From Gillisia sp. Hel1_33_143 (GTDB lineage Bacteria; Bacteroidota; Bacteroidia; Flavobacteriales; Flavobacteriaceae), in NCBI RefSeq assembly GCF_900104765.1, contig NZ_LT629737.1, positions 3,100,001 through 3,164,000 of the forward strand: a stretch of DNA of 64,000 bases, given 5' to 3'. Below, in pieces: positions 54,063-63,906 of this stretch (position 1 is the first letter of the stretch; every line of letters begins with the position of its first letter). The notes beneath the pieces are model-generated. The model was not told the DNA's origin and ran no database searches. It saw only the letters and a program-made list of their open reading frames with translations. The position numbers and the translations under genes were made by a program.

Positions 54063-57000
54063 AAATTTTAAAGATAGAATTTACTAACATAAATTCTTTA
54101 CGAGGTTCTCATGAGATAGATTTTACCAAAGAACCATTTATAAGTAGTTCTCTATTTGCTATTACCGGCCCAACCGGAAGTGGAAAAAGCACCATTCTTG
54201 ATGTGATCTCACTTGCGCTTTATGGTAAGATCCCTAGAATACCTGGTAGCAGACCAATTTCTAAAACAGATATCGAAAAGTTTGGTACTATACTTACTAG
54301 AAATCAGAAAGAAGCCATTGCAAGAGTTACCTATGAGTGCAAACACGGCATATTTAGTTCTCAATGGAATATTTCTACCAATAGGAATGAAAATCTGCGA
54401 GACAATGATATGGAAATCTTCGATCATCAAAAGCAGGAATTGATCACTGAAAAAAAATCTGAAGTTCCGGATATGAATGAGGAACTTATTGGTTTAAGTT
54501 ATGATCAATTTATTAAAGCTGTTCTTTTGGCGCAGGGAGAATTTGCTCAATTCTTAAAAGTCACTAAAAAAGAGCGTGGTGCCCTATTAGAAAAAATTAC
54601 AGGAACTGGAGTTTACAGATTGCTTGGACAAAAAGTATATGAAAAAAATGGGCTACTCAACAAAGTTATTGAGAAGCAGCAAACAGAGATAGGCATTATT
54701 AAGAATGCGCTGATGGCAGATGAAGTTCTAGAGAGCAAAAAGAAGGACATATTAATAAAAACTACTGAATTAGAAAATTTTCAGAAAGATATTGAAGGAC
54801 TAAAAAATGCTCTAGAACTTAAAAAATCAATTCAGAAACAAGCTTCGGAAATAAGCTCGTTGGAGGATGAGAGGTTATTAGCAGTAAAGAAATTATCTAT
54901 TTTTGATGAAGAGCATGGCGCTCCTTTAAAGCAACACGAAAAAGTTCAGGATTTCTCAGAAGAATTACGCAACTGGAATTTATATAAGCAAGAGGAAAAA
55001 AAGATTAGGGAAGAGCAAATTACAACTGCCCATAGTTCTAAAGCTAATTCAGATAAAATAACAGCATTGCTATCTAACGTTTCTGCATTTACGAGAACAG
55101 ATACTAACACTAGTAATTTATATCAGCATCTTACCAATTTTAGAGACAAGATCTTAACATTACAAGAGCAGCGAAAAGAAAAGTTGAACGAGCACACGCT
55201 AGAAAGAACAAAATTAAAAGCGGAATTAGATCAAACATCGATAGAACTTAATAATGAAAGTCCCAATTCCTTAAAGATCGCTATCAATGAGAGCGTAAAT
55301 GAAATAGTATATTCCCTAAAAAGCTGGAAGGATGAATTTCAGGTTTCAGAATCAGAAGAGATCGCTAATTTAAGAGCTAAATTTCAGGAGAATTATAAAA
55401 AAACCCGAGAGGCTTCTAGAGAATATGCTGCCATAGAAGCTCTGGAAAAAGAGATCTATAGAAATTCTTCTGATCTTGAAAAGATCCAACCGCAATTACA
55501 AGAACTTCCAGATAGGATAGATAAACAACAAAAAAAGGTTGAAAATTGTAGGACCAAGGAAGAAAATCTAACTTTAAAAAGAGAAAATGAGCTCTTAAAA
55601 GCTAGTTTACAGCAGCATAGACATTCCCTTAGAGATGGAGAAGCTTGCCCTTTGTGTGGAGCTCTAGATCATCCATACGCAGAGCAATTGCCCGAAAAGG
55701 ATACTAGTTTAGATCTTAGATTGGAGGAAATTAGAAAAGAATTAGCAATAGAAATTAGCATTCTAAATACTGCGACTACTAATTTGGAAAATTTCAGAAG
55801 ATCTGCTGAAGAGTTAAAAGCGAATGCAATCAATCTCAAAAATAATTTACAGCAATTAAATGTCAACTTCAAAGCGAAATTTGGAGAATTATCTGGGGTG
55901 AAGAATATTCAGGAACTAGAAAAAACATGTGATGATCTAGAAAAGAAGATTGAAGATCTCAACCAATTTGCTACAGAACAGAAAAAACTTAAACATTTAA
56001 AAACAGCATTGCCTATTCTGGACAGATTAGATACTATTCTAAAAGACGGAAAATTACTTAAAGAAAAAATAAATGAACTTTATTCTGGAAATAATGTTCA
56101 ACAAGAAGTTGAGAACTATCAAAACAATTGGATAAGCTTAGAAAGAGATCAGAAAAACCTGAAGGATACTCAGACAAAATTACAAAGCGAAGTCGAGCAA
56201 TTAGTAAAAAAGATAAAATCTTCTGAAGGTGTTTTACTGCCATTACTAAAAGCAAAAGGATTTGTAGCAATTGAAGAGGCTTATGCCGTTTTAATGCATA
56301 CTAATGAAGCTAACCAATTGCGAAAGGAACGCCAAGAAATTCAGAAAAGTATAGACAATTCTATAGCTTCTTTAAAGCTGCTCAAAATTCAGCTAGAAGA
56401 ATTAGTTAAAAATGATGTTGAATCTAAAGAAGAAAAAGTTCTGGAACAATTGCAGCTTAAACTTCAGCAATTAGACGCTTTAAGTACAGAATGTAAGGAA
56501 ATGGAACGAATCATTAAAAATCAGGATGAGAGTGTTTTAAGATTGAATAGCCTTCAAGAGCAGATCGCAGAAAAAGAAAAAGAAACGCGTAGATGGCGAA
56601 TGCTTAATGAATTAATTGGAGATCGCACGGGTAATAAATTCAATGATTTTGCGCAGGATCTTAGCTTAAGTAGACTTATTAAGCTTGCAAATGCAAGATT
56701 AAAAGATCTTAGTGATAGGTATTTAATAGACAAACCTACAGAAGATGAAGATGATGGATTGGTTGCTATAGATGCTCATATGGGAGGGCAAAGACGTTCT
56801 GTAAAAACATTATCGGGAGGAGAAACTTTTATTTTAAGTTTATCTATGGCACTTGCACTATCTGATCTAGCTTCCAAAAACGTGGAAATAAACAGCTTAT
56901 TTATAGATGAAGGTTTTGGGACCTTAGATCCTGAGACTTTAGACCAAACTTTAGATACCTTAGAAAAATTACAGGCAGAATCTTCTAAGACCATCGGAAT

Positions 57001-57100
57001 TATAAGTCATGTAGATTCTTTGAAAGAACGTATTGCTACTCAGATTAAATTAACAAGGAATGGACAAGGCTATAGTACGTTAAAAGTAGAAAGCTTATAA
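54059..57100 (+). CDS. sbcC: Exonuclease SbcC (Rad50-like ATPase subunit)
   Basis: A 1013-aa SMC-like protein with Walker A GPTGSGKST (37-45), two long coiled-coil arms and a zinc-hook CPLCGALDHP near residue 530. C-terminal ABC signature TLSGGETFILSLSMALALSD and Walker B SLFIDEGFGTLD follow. It forms the SbcCD complex for double-strand-end processing. It is followed by a strong terminator. Confidence 0.95.
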   Translation: MKILKIEFTNINSLRGSHEIDFTKEPFISSSLFAITGPTGSGKSTILDVISLALYGKIPRIPGSRPISKTDIEKFGTILTRNQKEAIARVTYECKHGIFSSQWNISTNRNENLRDNDMEIFDHQKQELITEKKSEVPDMNEELIGLSYDQFIKAVLLAQGEFAQFLKVTKKERGALLEKITGTGVYRLLGQKVYEKNGLLNKVIEKQQTEIGIIKNALMADEVLESKKKDILIKTTELENFQKDIEGLKNALELKKSIQKQASEISSLEDERLLAVKKLSIFDEEHGAPLKQHEKVQDFSEELRNWNLYKQEEKKIREEQITTAHSSKANSDKITALLSNVSAFTRTDTNTSNLYQHLTNFRDKILTLQEQRKEKLNEHTLERTKLKAELDQTSIELNNESPNSLKIAINESVNEIVYSLKSWKDEFQVSESEEIANLRAKFQENYKKTREASREYAAIEALEKEIYRNSSDLEKIQPQLQELPDRIDKQQKKVENCRTKEENLTLKRENELLKASLQQHRHSLRDGEACPLCGALDHPYAEQLPEKDTSLDLRLEEIRKELAIEISILNTATTNLENFRRSAEELKANAINLKNNLQQLNVNFKAKFGELSGVKNIQELEKTCDDLEKKIEDLNQFATEQKKLKHLKTALPILDRLDTILKDGKLLKEKINELYSGNNVQQEVENYQNNWISLERDQKNLKDTQTKLQSEVEQLVKKIKSSEGVLLPLLKAKGFVAIEEAYAVLMHTNEANQLRKERQEIQKSIDNSIASLKLLKIQLEELVKNDVESKEEKVLEQLQLKLQQLDALSTECKEMERIIKNQDESVLRLNSLQEQIAEKEKETRRWRMLNELIGDRTGNKFNDFAQDLSLSRLIKLANARLKDLSDRYLIDKPTEDEDDGLVAIDAHMGGQRRSVKTLSGGETFILSLSMALALSDLASKNVEINSLFIDEGFGTLDPETLDQTLDTLEKLQAESSKTIGIISHVDSLKERIATQIKLTRNGQGYSTLKVESL

Positions 57101-57104
57101 AAAA

Positions 57105-57134
57105 AATTCCCTGAATTCTTTAATTCAGGGAATT
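57105..57134. terminator. Bidirectional intrinsic terminator after sbcC
   Basis: A perfect 13-bp stem AATTCCCTGAATT/AATTCAGGGAATT around loop cttt, flanked by A- and T-tracts. It lies between convergent sbcC and the serine hydrolase gene. Confidence 0.92.
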
Positions 57135-57157
57135 TTTTGTTCTTGTAAACGCTTGAA

Positions 57158-58729
57158 TTAATTTTTTGTTCTGCTAAAATCCAGATCTTGAAAATCAAAA
57201 CTAAAATCTGTCATTGGAGAAACCGGTTGCATACTAAATCCTATAGCCTTGCCTTCTTTATTTAAAGTAAACACTAAAAAAGCATCGGCATTTAAAGTTC
57301 TTTGGTTCCATTTTACTAAAAAGGTATTGCCTTTATAATAAGACATTGTTCCCTTAAAATCTGCAATATTGCTAGATTCAAACATTAGCTTTCCATCCTT
57401 CTTTGTAAGTGCAACATCTCCAAACCAATTATCTGTGTAGGTACCGGCATAAGTATCTAAGTTTATAGGTGCCATCTTATTTTTTTGTTGCATTTCTATC
57501 TCTTTCCAAATATTAGCTACCACCTCATCTGCTTTCTTTTCTTGTTTTAAACGTGCGGTGTTATAAACGCTTATTCTATCTTTCCCTTCAATGCCAAAAT
57601 ATGCGTCTTTTATAGAGTTGGTAATAGATCTAAATGCAGATCCAGACTGCTGATTTGTTAAAACAATAATACCAAGATCTATTTCCGGGATCATAGTAAC
57701 CTGACTCACTATTCCTAAAAGTCCGCCGGTGTGAGTAACTTCTAATTTTCCATCTACATCACTCAAGAACCATCCTAATCCATAAGCAGAAAAATGAGTA
57801 TTATAATCTCCTTTACTAGCGTTTAATAAGGTTTGTGGAGCCCACATCTCATTATGCATTTTTTTACTAAAAATACTATCCTGCAACTCATTACCGTATT
57901 TACCTTCATTTAATTGCGCCAGTACCCATTTGCTCATATCATTTACAGAAGAATACATTCCTGCAGCAGGATTAGCAACCTTCGTAAAACTTAATCCAAC
58001 TGTCTCCAATTTGCCATCTACGGGAGCATGGCCATCTATTACGTTGCTATAATCTGAAATTCTGTGCCAAGACATGGCGGTATCATTCATATTTAAAGGA
58101 TCTAGAAAGTTTTGTTTTACGAATTGTTCATATTCCATTCCTGAAACTCTAGACACCACCTCTCCTGCAACTATGTAAAGTAAATTATCATAATCAAATT
58201 TAGATCGAAACGAAGACACCGGCTTTAAATATCTTAAATTATGGATTACGCCATCTTTATCCAGAATATTGGATGCCGGAAAGACCATCATATCTCCTGC
58301 GCCTAATCCCAATCCACTTCTGTGAGTTAGAAGATCTCTTACGGTAAACTGGCTGGTAACGTAGGGATCATATAATTTAAATTCAGGTATAATATCTGTT
58401 ACTTTAGAATCCCAAGTTAATTTACCTGAATCTATAAGTTTGGCCAAAGCTGCACTTGTAAAAGCTTTGGTATTGGAGGCGACACCAAAGAGCGTATTTT
58501 CATCTACCTTCCCTCCTTTCTCTAGAGATCTGGTTCCGTATCCTTTGGAGTGAATAAGCTTACCATCCTTCACAATTGCAACGGCTATTCCAGGTACATT
58601 AAAAGGTGTCATTGTCTTTTCTACTAAACTGTCTACCTGCTTTTCTGTAAAGTTTTGTGCAGAAACAAAGAGATATGTTGAAAGGAAGAGCATAGTAAAC
58701 AGACTAGACCTTAAGGAGTAATTTTTCAT
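57158..58729 (-). CDS. Secreted serine hydrolase, beta-lactamase/PBP fold
   Basis: A 523-aa protein with a signal peptide (ending FVSAQ). Active-site SxxK is SNTK (Ser85, Lys88), the Tyr motif is YDN in the central part (FDYDNLLYIVAGE), and the third motif is HTGG near residue 332. A C-terminal DUF3471-like beta domain (YAGTYTDNWFGDV) follows. This is the class C beta-lactamase-like / D-aminopeptidase family; it is probably a periplasmic peptidase or esterase rather than a true beta-lactamase. Confidence 0.88.
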   Translation of the reverse strand: MKNYSLRSSLFTMLFLSTYLFVSAQNFTEKQVDSLVEKTMTPFNVPGIAVAIVKDGKLIHSKGYGTRSLEKGGKVDENTLFGVASNTKAFTSAALAKLIDSGKLTWDSKVTDIIPEFKLYDPYVTSQFTVRDLLTHRSGLGLGAGDMMVFPASNILDKDGVIHNLRYLKPVSSFRSKFDYDNLLYIVAGEVVSRVSGMEYEQFVKQNFLDPLNMNDTAMSWHRISDYSNVIDGHAPVDGKLETVGLSFTKVANPAAGMYSSVNDMSKWVLAQLNEGKYGNELQDSIFSKKMHNEMWAPQTLLNASKGDYNTHFSAYGLGWFLSDVDGKLEVTHTGGLLGIVSQVTMIPEIDLGIIVLTNQQSGSAFRSITNSIKDAYFGIEGKDRISVYNTARLKQEKKADEVVANIWKEIEMQQKNKMAPINLDTYAGTYTDNWFGDVALTKKDGKLMFESSNIADFKGTMSYYKGNTFLVKWNQRTLNADAFLVFTLNKEGKAIGFSMQPVSPMTDFSFDFQDLDFSRTKN

Positions 58730-58932
58730 ATTATAATTGTTGAATGAATTTAACAGCGCTTAAAGGTATAAAATCTTTTAAAAGGCTCTCTATACATTTA
58801 AAGGTTGTAATTGTATAACAGATTTTTCTGATTGATTTTATCCCTAAACTTTGATAAAAGCTTAAGGTTTATCATTTGTGAGAACTCCTACAGGTACCGA
58901 AATTTGCAGCCTTAATTTTTTTAAGTAAAAAT

Positions 58933-59484
58933 ATGACAAAGCTAATTCGCAGAGTTTCATTTTTTATATTGATAGTTTTCCAGATGGTGTTTTTGCTCGC
59001 TATTTTATTTGATAAAATGGCCACCCCACTTATTTTATCTTTCATTATAGGAATATCTATATTAATTAGCATCGCGTATTTTAAGGCACCAAGAGATGAA
59101 GAAGAACATTTTTTGGAAGATGCTTATCTCATTCTTTTTGCTGTGCTAGGAGCAGTAGCAACCTTTTACTTAAATACAAAAACAAATCTTGGAAGTATTA
59201 TCTCTGCAAGTCTGGTTGGGTTTATAGCTTCCTTTGCTCCTAACTTCGATAAAAAATCTTCTATATTGAAAGAATTTCCCGCTGCGGTTTATTGTGGTTC
59301 TTTTGTGGGTATGACCTCATCACAGGTAGCTCCTAACATAAAATTTATACTCTTTGCAGGATTTATTGCCGGTGCAATTTTAATGCTTTCCAAGAATATT
59401 TTTAATGGCTTTGGTGGTAAGTTAGGCACAATTGCCTTTGGAGGAGTTGCTATAACTTCTGTTCTAATCTATTTGTTATTTTAA
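58933..59484 (+). CDS. Small multi-pass membrane protein (pair member 1)
   Basis: A 183-aa protein with about five hydrophobic helices, including VSFFILIVFQMVFLLAILFD and repeated Gly-rich turns (GSFVGMTSSQVAP, GFIAGAILML). The family is not recognised. It is followed after 2 bp by a similar small membrane protein; the motif GTTFIGMVSSNIL in that one parallels GSFVGMTSSQVA here, so the two look like diverged halves of a duplicated unit and may form a heterodimer. Confidence 0.6.
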   Translation: MTKLIRRVSFFILIVFQMVFLLAILFDKMATPLILSFIIGISILISIAYFKAPRDEEEHFLEDAYLILFAVLGAVATFYLNTKTNLGSIISASLVGFIASFAPNFDKKSSILKEFPAAVYCGSFVGMTSSQVAPNIKFILFAGFIAGAILMLSKNIFNGFGGKLGTIAFGGVAITSVLIYLLF

Positions 59485-59486
59485 TA

Positions 59487-59909
59487 ATGGAACAAGCTAT
59501 AATTATATTTACAGGTATTATATCTGCTCTTTTAACCTACATTATAAATAATTATCTAAGACAGGGTGCGGTTAGAGCCTCTTCAGGATTATCATTAATT
59601 ATAGGACTATTTTTCTATCATTTTCCAGATCTTTTATCTGATTATTTAAGCAAAAATATACCGCTAATTTTTATAGGCACTACTTTTATAGGTATGGTAT
59701 CTTCCAATATTCTTCATAATTACTATCTGGTAGGTATTGCCGGACTTATATTTTCTTTGATATATCTTAATACCGGAATGTTTTTCCAAGGTTATGGTGG
59801 AGCTTTAGGTACTACTGCGGCAATTTCTGTATTGGTTTCTTTAAGTCTTACACTGGTTGCAAATAGCAAAAGAATCAAAAAATGGAAAGCTTCAGGATTT
59901 TCAAAATAA
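59487..59909 (+). CDS. Small multi-pass membrane protein (pair member 2)
   Basis: A 140-aa protein with four hydrophobic helices. It resembles the C-terminal half of its neighbour (FIGTTFIGMVSSNIL; QGYGGALGTTAAISV matching FNGFGGKLGTIAFGGV). It starts 2 bp after that gene. The function is unknown; a paired transporter or channel is a guess. Confidence 0.6.
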   Translation: MEQAIIIFTGIISALLTYIINNYLRQGAVRASSGLSLIIGLFFYHFPDLLSDYLSKNIPLIFIGTTFIGMVSSNILHNYYLVGIAGLIFSLIYLNTGMFFQGYGGALGTTAAISVLVSLSLTLVANSKRIKKWKASGFSK

Positions 59910-59961
59910 CGTAATTATTTTTATGCATTTAATAAGTATATTAAGATCTGATAAATTGAAA

Positions 59962-60585
59962 ATGTGTTATAGAACCAAACTTAATTCAGAATATAAGTCT
60001 ATAGAGAAGACCTTCGAAGCTAAATTTATTGCTCCCGAAGAATATATTCCGCAGGAAGAGATCAATGCGTTTAGTTTTTCAAAAACCCCAATTATTACCA
60101 ATGAGAATCCTGAAGAGATAAACTTGTTTAATTGGGGACTAATTCCTTTTTGGGCAAAGAATGCAGAAATAAGAAAGATGACTCTAAATGCAAAGATCGA
60201 AACGCTTACAAAGAAACCATCATTTAGAAATGCTGTTACTAATAGATGCTTAATAATTGCAGATGGTTATTACGAGTGGCAATGGCAGGATTCTCGAGGT
60301 AAGGAGAAACAGAAATATTTAATTACTACTCCAGATCAGGAAATATTTGCTTTTGCCGGTATTTATGCTACATGGAAAGAGCCTACTACTAACATATTAA
60401 TTAATTCATATTCTATTGTCACTACAGAAGCTAATGACCTTATGAGTAAGATACATAATAATAAGAAACGAATGCCGGTAGTACTAAATAGTAAAGATCA
60501 TAAACAATGGCTTAATGGAACCCAGGTTTCCAATTTTGCATTACCATATCAGGCTAATTTAAAAGCGGTTCGGGTAGATTACTAA
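59962..60585 (+). CDS. SRAP-family protein (YedK/HMCES-like abasic-site DNA-protein crosslinker)
   Basis: A 207-aa protein. The start is set by chemistry: in this family the residue after Met must be Cys, and MCYRTKL begins at 59962, so the longer upstream frame from 59857 is not used. Further family motifs are ADGYYEW and KKRMPVVL, with the conserved His in SKIHNNKKRMP. It shields abasic sites in single-stranded DNA by a covalent bond. It begins 52 bp after the membrane-protein gene. Confidence 0.9.
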   Translation: MCYRTKLNSEYKSIEKTFEAKFIAPEEYIPQEEINAFSFSKTPIITNENPEEINLFNWGLIPFWAKNAEIRKMTLNAKIETLTKKPSFRNAVTNRCLIIADGYYEWQWQDSRGKEKQKYLITTPDQEIFAFAGIYATWKEPTTNILINSYSIVTTEANDLMSKIHNNKKRMPVVLNSKDHKQWLNGTQVSNFALPYQANLKAVRVDY

Positions 60586-60599
60586 ATGTTATTATCAAT

Positions 60600-61631
60600 T
60601 TATTGGAATAAAGATGGAGTGTCATTCATATTGCAATTACCTTCTCTAAAATGATATGGGCTGATTCTTTTATTCTCTTTATATAAAGTTTTAATCTGCA
60701 CATCAGAGATCACACCTTTTCTTATGATACTTTCTTCTGTAGTATAATTTAAAGGAAGAATGGTAATTTCTAAATAATATAGATCTTCTCCATTGGTATC
60801 CGGCAGTTGAATGCATAGTGGTGCTGACGAAATATCTGATGATTCATTGTTTTCACCAGTGCTAATTACATTCTCTCTATTCGAAAATAATAGTTTGCCC
60901 TTGGGAGCTATGGGATCTCCGCTATATAACCAACCACTAATTTTGTATTTTGCTACATAAGATCTTCCTATTTCATCACAGTAACTACCAAACACACAAA
61001 AATCTATTGCTCGAGTAGATTGAATTTGAAAACCTTCATTATCCAATGCATCTGTTTCTTCATCTATAGATAGCCATTTATCATAACAAAGAACTCCTAC
61101 TTCTACTATTTGTTTTATGCCAGTCTTTAAATCAAATTCTAATGGAAGGGAAGATTCCACAAAATTTGCAAACTCACCTTTCTTAGATGGAGCTTTCCAT
61201 AGCAATTTAGAATCTACATCTTCCGGATTTCCACTAAAAACTGCAAAATACTCTAAAGTATATTTACCGGGTTCTAATTTAAGTTCTGCATTATTAAAAA
61301 TATAAGCGCCACTATTTTCATCTTTTTGAATTGCACTTGAATTCGCATTTATTTTTAAGACCATAGGTTCTTCCAAGCTCCCAACATTCGTTGCTCCTTT
61401 TAGAACTACTTCTAAATAGGTGGGCGTAATTTCTAAACATTCTGGAATCCTTTCCTTATTTTCTTTCTTTAGGCCAGTTACTTGATCAATTGTAAAATAG
61501 GCACCAAAAGATAAAGTTGTTGTTCTGGTACTTTGCTTTATAAATAAGGACGTATCCCCATCTTTGGTACAAGCATAGATAGAACAAAGACCAATTAAAC
61601 ATATCATCGAATTATTCAGAAATTTTCTCAT
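60600..61631 (-). CDS. Putative lipoprotein, unknown function
   Basis: A protein of about 343 aa starting MRKFLNNSM, with a lipoprotein signal peptide and lipobox before the Cys in LCSIYAC; an ATG three codons upstream (61640) is an alternative. It has mostly beta structure and is rich in Asn/Ser/Glu. The layout resembles fimbrillin-type adhesin lipoproteins of Bacteroidota, but I cannot identify the family with certainty. It is convergent with the SRAP gene. Confidence 0.6.
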   Translation of the reverse strand: MRKFLNNSMICLIGLCSIYACTKDGDTSLFIKQSTRTTTLSFGAYFTIDQVTGLKKENKERIPECLEITPTYLEVVLKGATNVGSLEEPMVLKINANSSAIQKDENSGAYIFNNAELKLEPGKYTLEYFAVFSGNPEDVDSKLLWKAPSKKGEFANFVESSLPLEFDLKTGIKQIVEVGVLCYDKWLSIDEETDALDNEGFQIQSTRAIDFCVFGSYCDEIGRSYVAKYKISGWLYSGDPIAPKGKLLFSNRENVISTGENNESSDISSAPLCIQLPDTNGEDLYYLEITILPLNYTTEESIIRKGVISDVQIKTLYKENKRISPYHFREGNCNMNDTPSLFQ

Positions 61632-61835
61632 ACTGTACATGATGCTAGGATTAGATTAAACACAATGAGCCAGCTATAGCCATCAAAATTTGATGGTATA
61701 GCTAAAATTAACTGGGGAAATATAGGGATGTTACCAACTCTTAATATCTAGAAAGAGTTCGCTTGGACTATTGGAATTTATAACTTTTTAGACCGGTATT
61801 TGATGAGGGAATTCCCTTATTTTCAGGGAATAACA

Positions 61836-63113
61836 TCAGACATTAGAATGAGGATTTACGTCTGAATTTACTTCTTCTGCTCCCAGTTTCTTAACAAGTT
61901 TGCCCACAGTAAGACCCTGAACTAATATAGAAAACACAACTACAACATAGGTAATTACTAAAAACAGTTCTCTATGCATTTCATCTGTTAAACTAAGTGC
62001 TAAAGCAATGGAAATACCACCTCTAAGCCCTCCCCAGGTCATGACCAAATTAGTATTCGGCACAAAATTAAGTCGGTTCTTAAAAAAGTTAATAGGGATG
62101 AGCAGCGATAAATATCTACATAATAGAATTACCGGAATTGCTATTAATCCTGCCCAAATATATTGACCCTTAAAAGTTAGCACCAACATTTCCATTCCAA
62201 TAAGAACAAATAGAATAGTATTTAGTAAGATATCTACCAGCTCCCAAAATTTGTCTACATAAATTTCGGTAGTTTCAGACATCGTAGAAGCCCTTACAGT
62301 ATCATTTCCTACAATAAGTCCGGCAGTAACCATAGCTAAGGGTGCAGAAAAGTGAAATTTTTGAGCTATTGCTGTACCCAGCATTACGGCGGCAAGGGTG
62401 ATAATAACTTCAATATCATAATCATCTATAGATTTCATTAACCTATAGGTTATATAACCTATGATCATCCCTAAAACTATTCCTCCAATTACTTCCTCTC
62501 CAAATAATTCAAAGATATGTAGTGGTTCTATATTAGCGCCTCCAACAGAAGCTATTTGGTAAATAGTAAGAAACACTACAACCCCTACACCGTCATTAAA
62601 TAGAGATTCTCCTACGATCTTAGTTTCTAATATTTTTGCAACCCCTGCCTTTTTCAATATTCCTAATACAGCAATGGGGTCTGTAGGTGAAATTAAAGCT
62701 CCAAAAAGCAAACAGTATATATATTCTACATTGAGCTGAAGAAAATATAAAATGTAATATAAAGCCGTTCCTACCAGAAATGTAGATACTATAACACCCA
62801 AAGTGGAAAAAGCCAGAATAGGCCAGCGCTGAACCTTTAATCTTTCAAAATTAGTGTGTAAGGCGCCTGCAAATAGTAAGAAACTTAGCATCACATCCAA
62901 GAGTACAGTCTCAAAGTCTATTTGGTTGATGATATCAATCTCTGCCTGAAGTAACGTATCATCTATAAAGCTAATTAGAAATATAGCCAAGGTGAATAGT
63001 ATCGTAATAAACATTAAACCAATACTATTCGGCAATTTAAAAAACCTCACATTTATATATCCAAATACTGCAGAGAGTGTTACTAAAATGGTAATTATGA
63101 GGAAATAGTCCAT
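61836..63113 (-). CDS. Na+/H+ antiporter, CPA1/NhaP type
   Basis: A 425-aa protein with about 11-12 membrane helices. The GESLFNDGVGVVVF segment carries the Asn-Asp pair of CPA1 exchangers, and SPTDPIAVLGILKKAG precedes it. It exchanges Na+ (or K+) for protons across the inner membrane, in keeping with a marine lifestyle. A single gene, with a hairpin (61811-61831) at its 3' end. Confidence 0.9.
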   Translation of the reverse strand: MDYFLIITILVTLSAVFGYINVRFFKLPNSIGLMFITILFTLAIFLISFIDDTLLQAEIDIINQIDFETVLLDVMLSFLLFAGALHTNFERLKVQRWPILAFSTLGVIVSTFLVGTALYYILYFLQLNVEYIYCLLFGALISPTDPIAVLGILKKAGVAKILETKIVGESLFNDGVGVVVFLTIYQIASVGGANIEPLHIFELFGEEVIGGIVLGMIIGYITYRLMKSIDDYDIEVIITLAAVMLGTAIAQKFHFSAPLAMVTAGLIVGNDTVRASTMSETTEIYVDKFWELVDILLNTILFVLIGMEMLVLTFKGQYIWAGLIAIPVILLCRYLSLLIPINFFKNRLNFVPNTNLVMTWGGLRGGISIALALSLTDEMHRELFLVITYVVVVFSILVQGLTVGKLVKKLGAEEVNSDVNPHSNV

Positions 63114-63327
63114 TTAATTCTAAGGTTTAAATTTAATTTTCAGCAGTGATTGCTAAGTTTCAATAAAATACAAATTTAACAAGATTTGAATACTGTCAGC
63201 TATGGACTATCACCCAGTACAATTCTTTTATAAACATTTTCAGCATTAAAAAATAACAGCTTAATTAGAATATTCTAACTTGCTGCTTTCTTTAAAATTG
63301 AAACAATAATTAGTTCTCAGAAATTCT

Positions 63328-63906
63328 ATGCAAGACCATAAGCATTTCAAAATATATAAACCTTACGGATATCTAAGCCAGTTCATCAACAACCAGAATT
63401 CACGTCGTAATAAGAAGTTGCTAGGAGAATTATCTAATTTTCCTGAAGGTATTATGGCTATTGGAAGATTAGATGAAGATTCTGAAGGTCTTTTGTTCTT
63501 AACCACAGATGGGAAGATGAGTGAAGAAGTGAGAGGTAGAAAAGTTGAGAAAGAGTATTATGTTCAAGTTGATGGTGTGATAAGTAATGAAGCTATAACA
63601 CACTTGCAAGATGGAGTATTAATTGGTGTAAATGGTGCCAAATATAAAACATTGCCCTGCAAAGCCAGCAGAGTAGAAAAGGTTCCAAATTTTCCGGAGC
63701 GAAGTAAAAAAATAAGAGATGAGCGTCATGGCCCTACAAGCTGGGCTTCTATAACAGTTACCGAAGGAAAGTTTAGACAGATAAAAAAGATGACAGCAGC
63801 TGTTGGGTTTCCAACATTAAGACTGGTACGCGTAAGAATTGGAAATGAAACTATAGAAGATCTTCAAGCAGGTGCTATTCAGGAAATATCTTCTTTTAGC
63901 ATTTAA
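63328..63906 (+). CDS. RsuA/RluE-type pseudouridine synthase
   Basis: A 192-aa synthase with catalytic Asp in GRLDEDSEGLLFLTTDG and the KEYYVQVDG and GKFRQIKKMTAAVG motifs. It lacks an N-terminal S4 domain, like RluE. It isomerises a uridine in 23S rRNA or another stable RNA; the position is not predictable here. Confidence 0.9.
   Translation: MQDHKHFKIYKPYGYLSQFINNQNSRRNKKLLGELSNFPEGIMAIGRLDEDSEGLLFLTTDGKMSEEVRGRKVEKEYYVQVDGVISNEAITHLQDGVLIGVNGAKYKTLPCKASRVEKVPNFPERSKKIRDERHGPTSWASITVTEGKFRQIKKMTAAVGFPTLRLVRVRIGNETIEDLQAGAIQEISSFSI

Noticed and set aside
59857-59961. Longer N-terminus for the SRAP gene
   Set aside because: The SRAP mechanism needs Cys at position 2, which is provided only by the start at 59962. 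The extension also overlaps the preceding gene.
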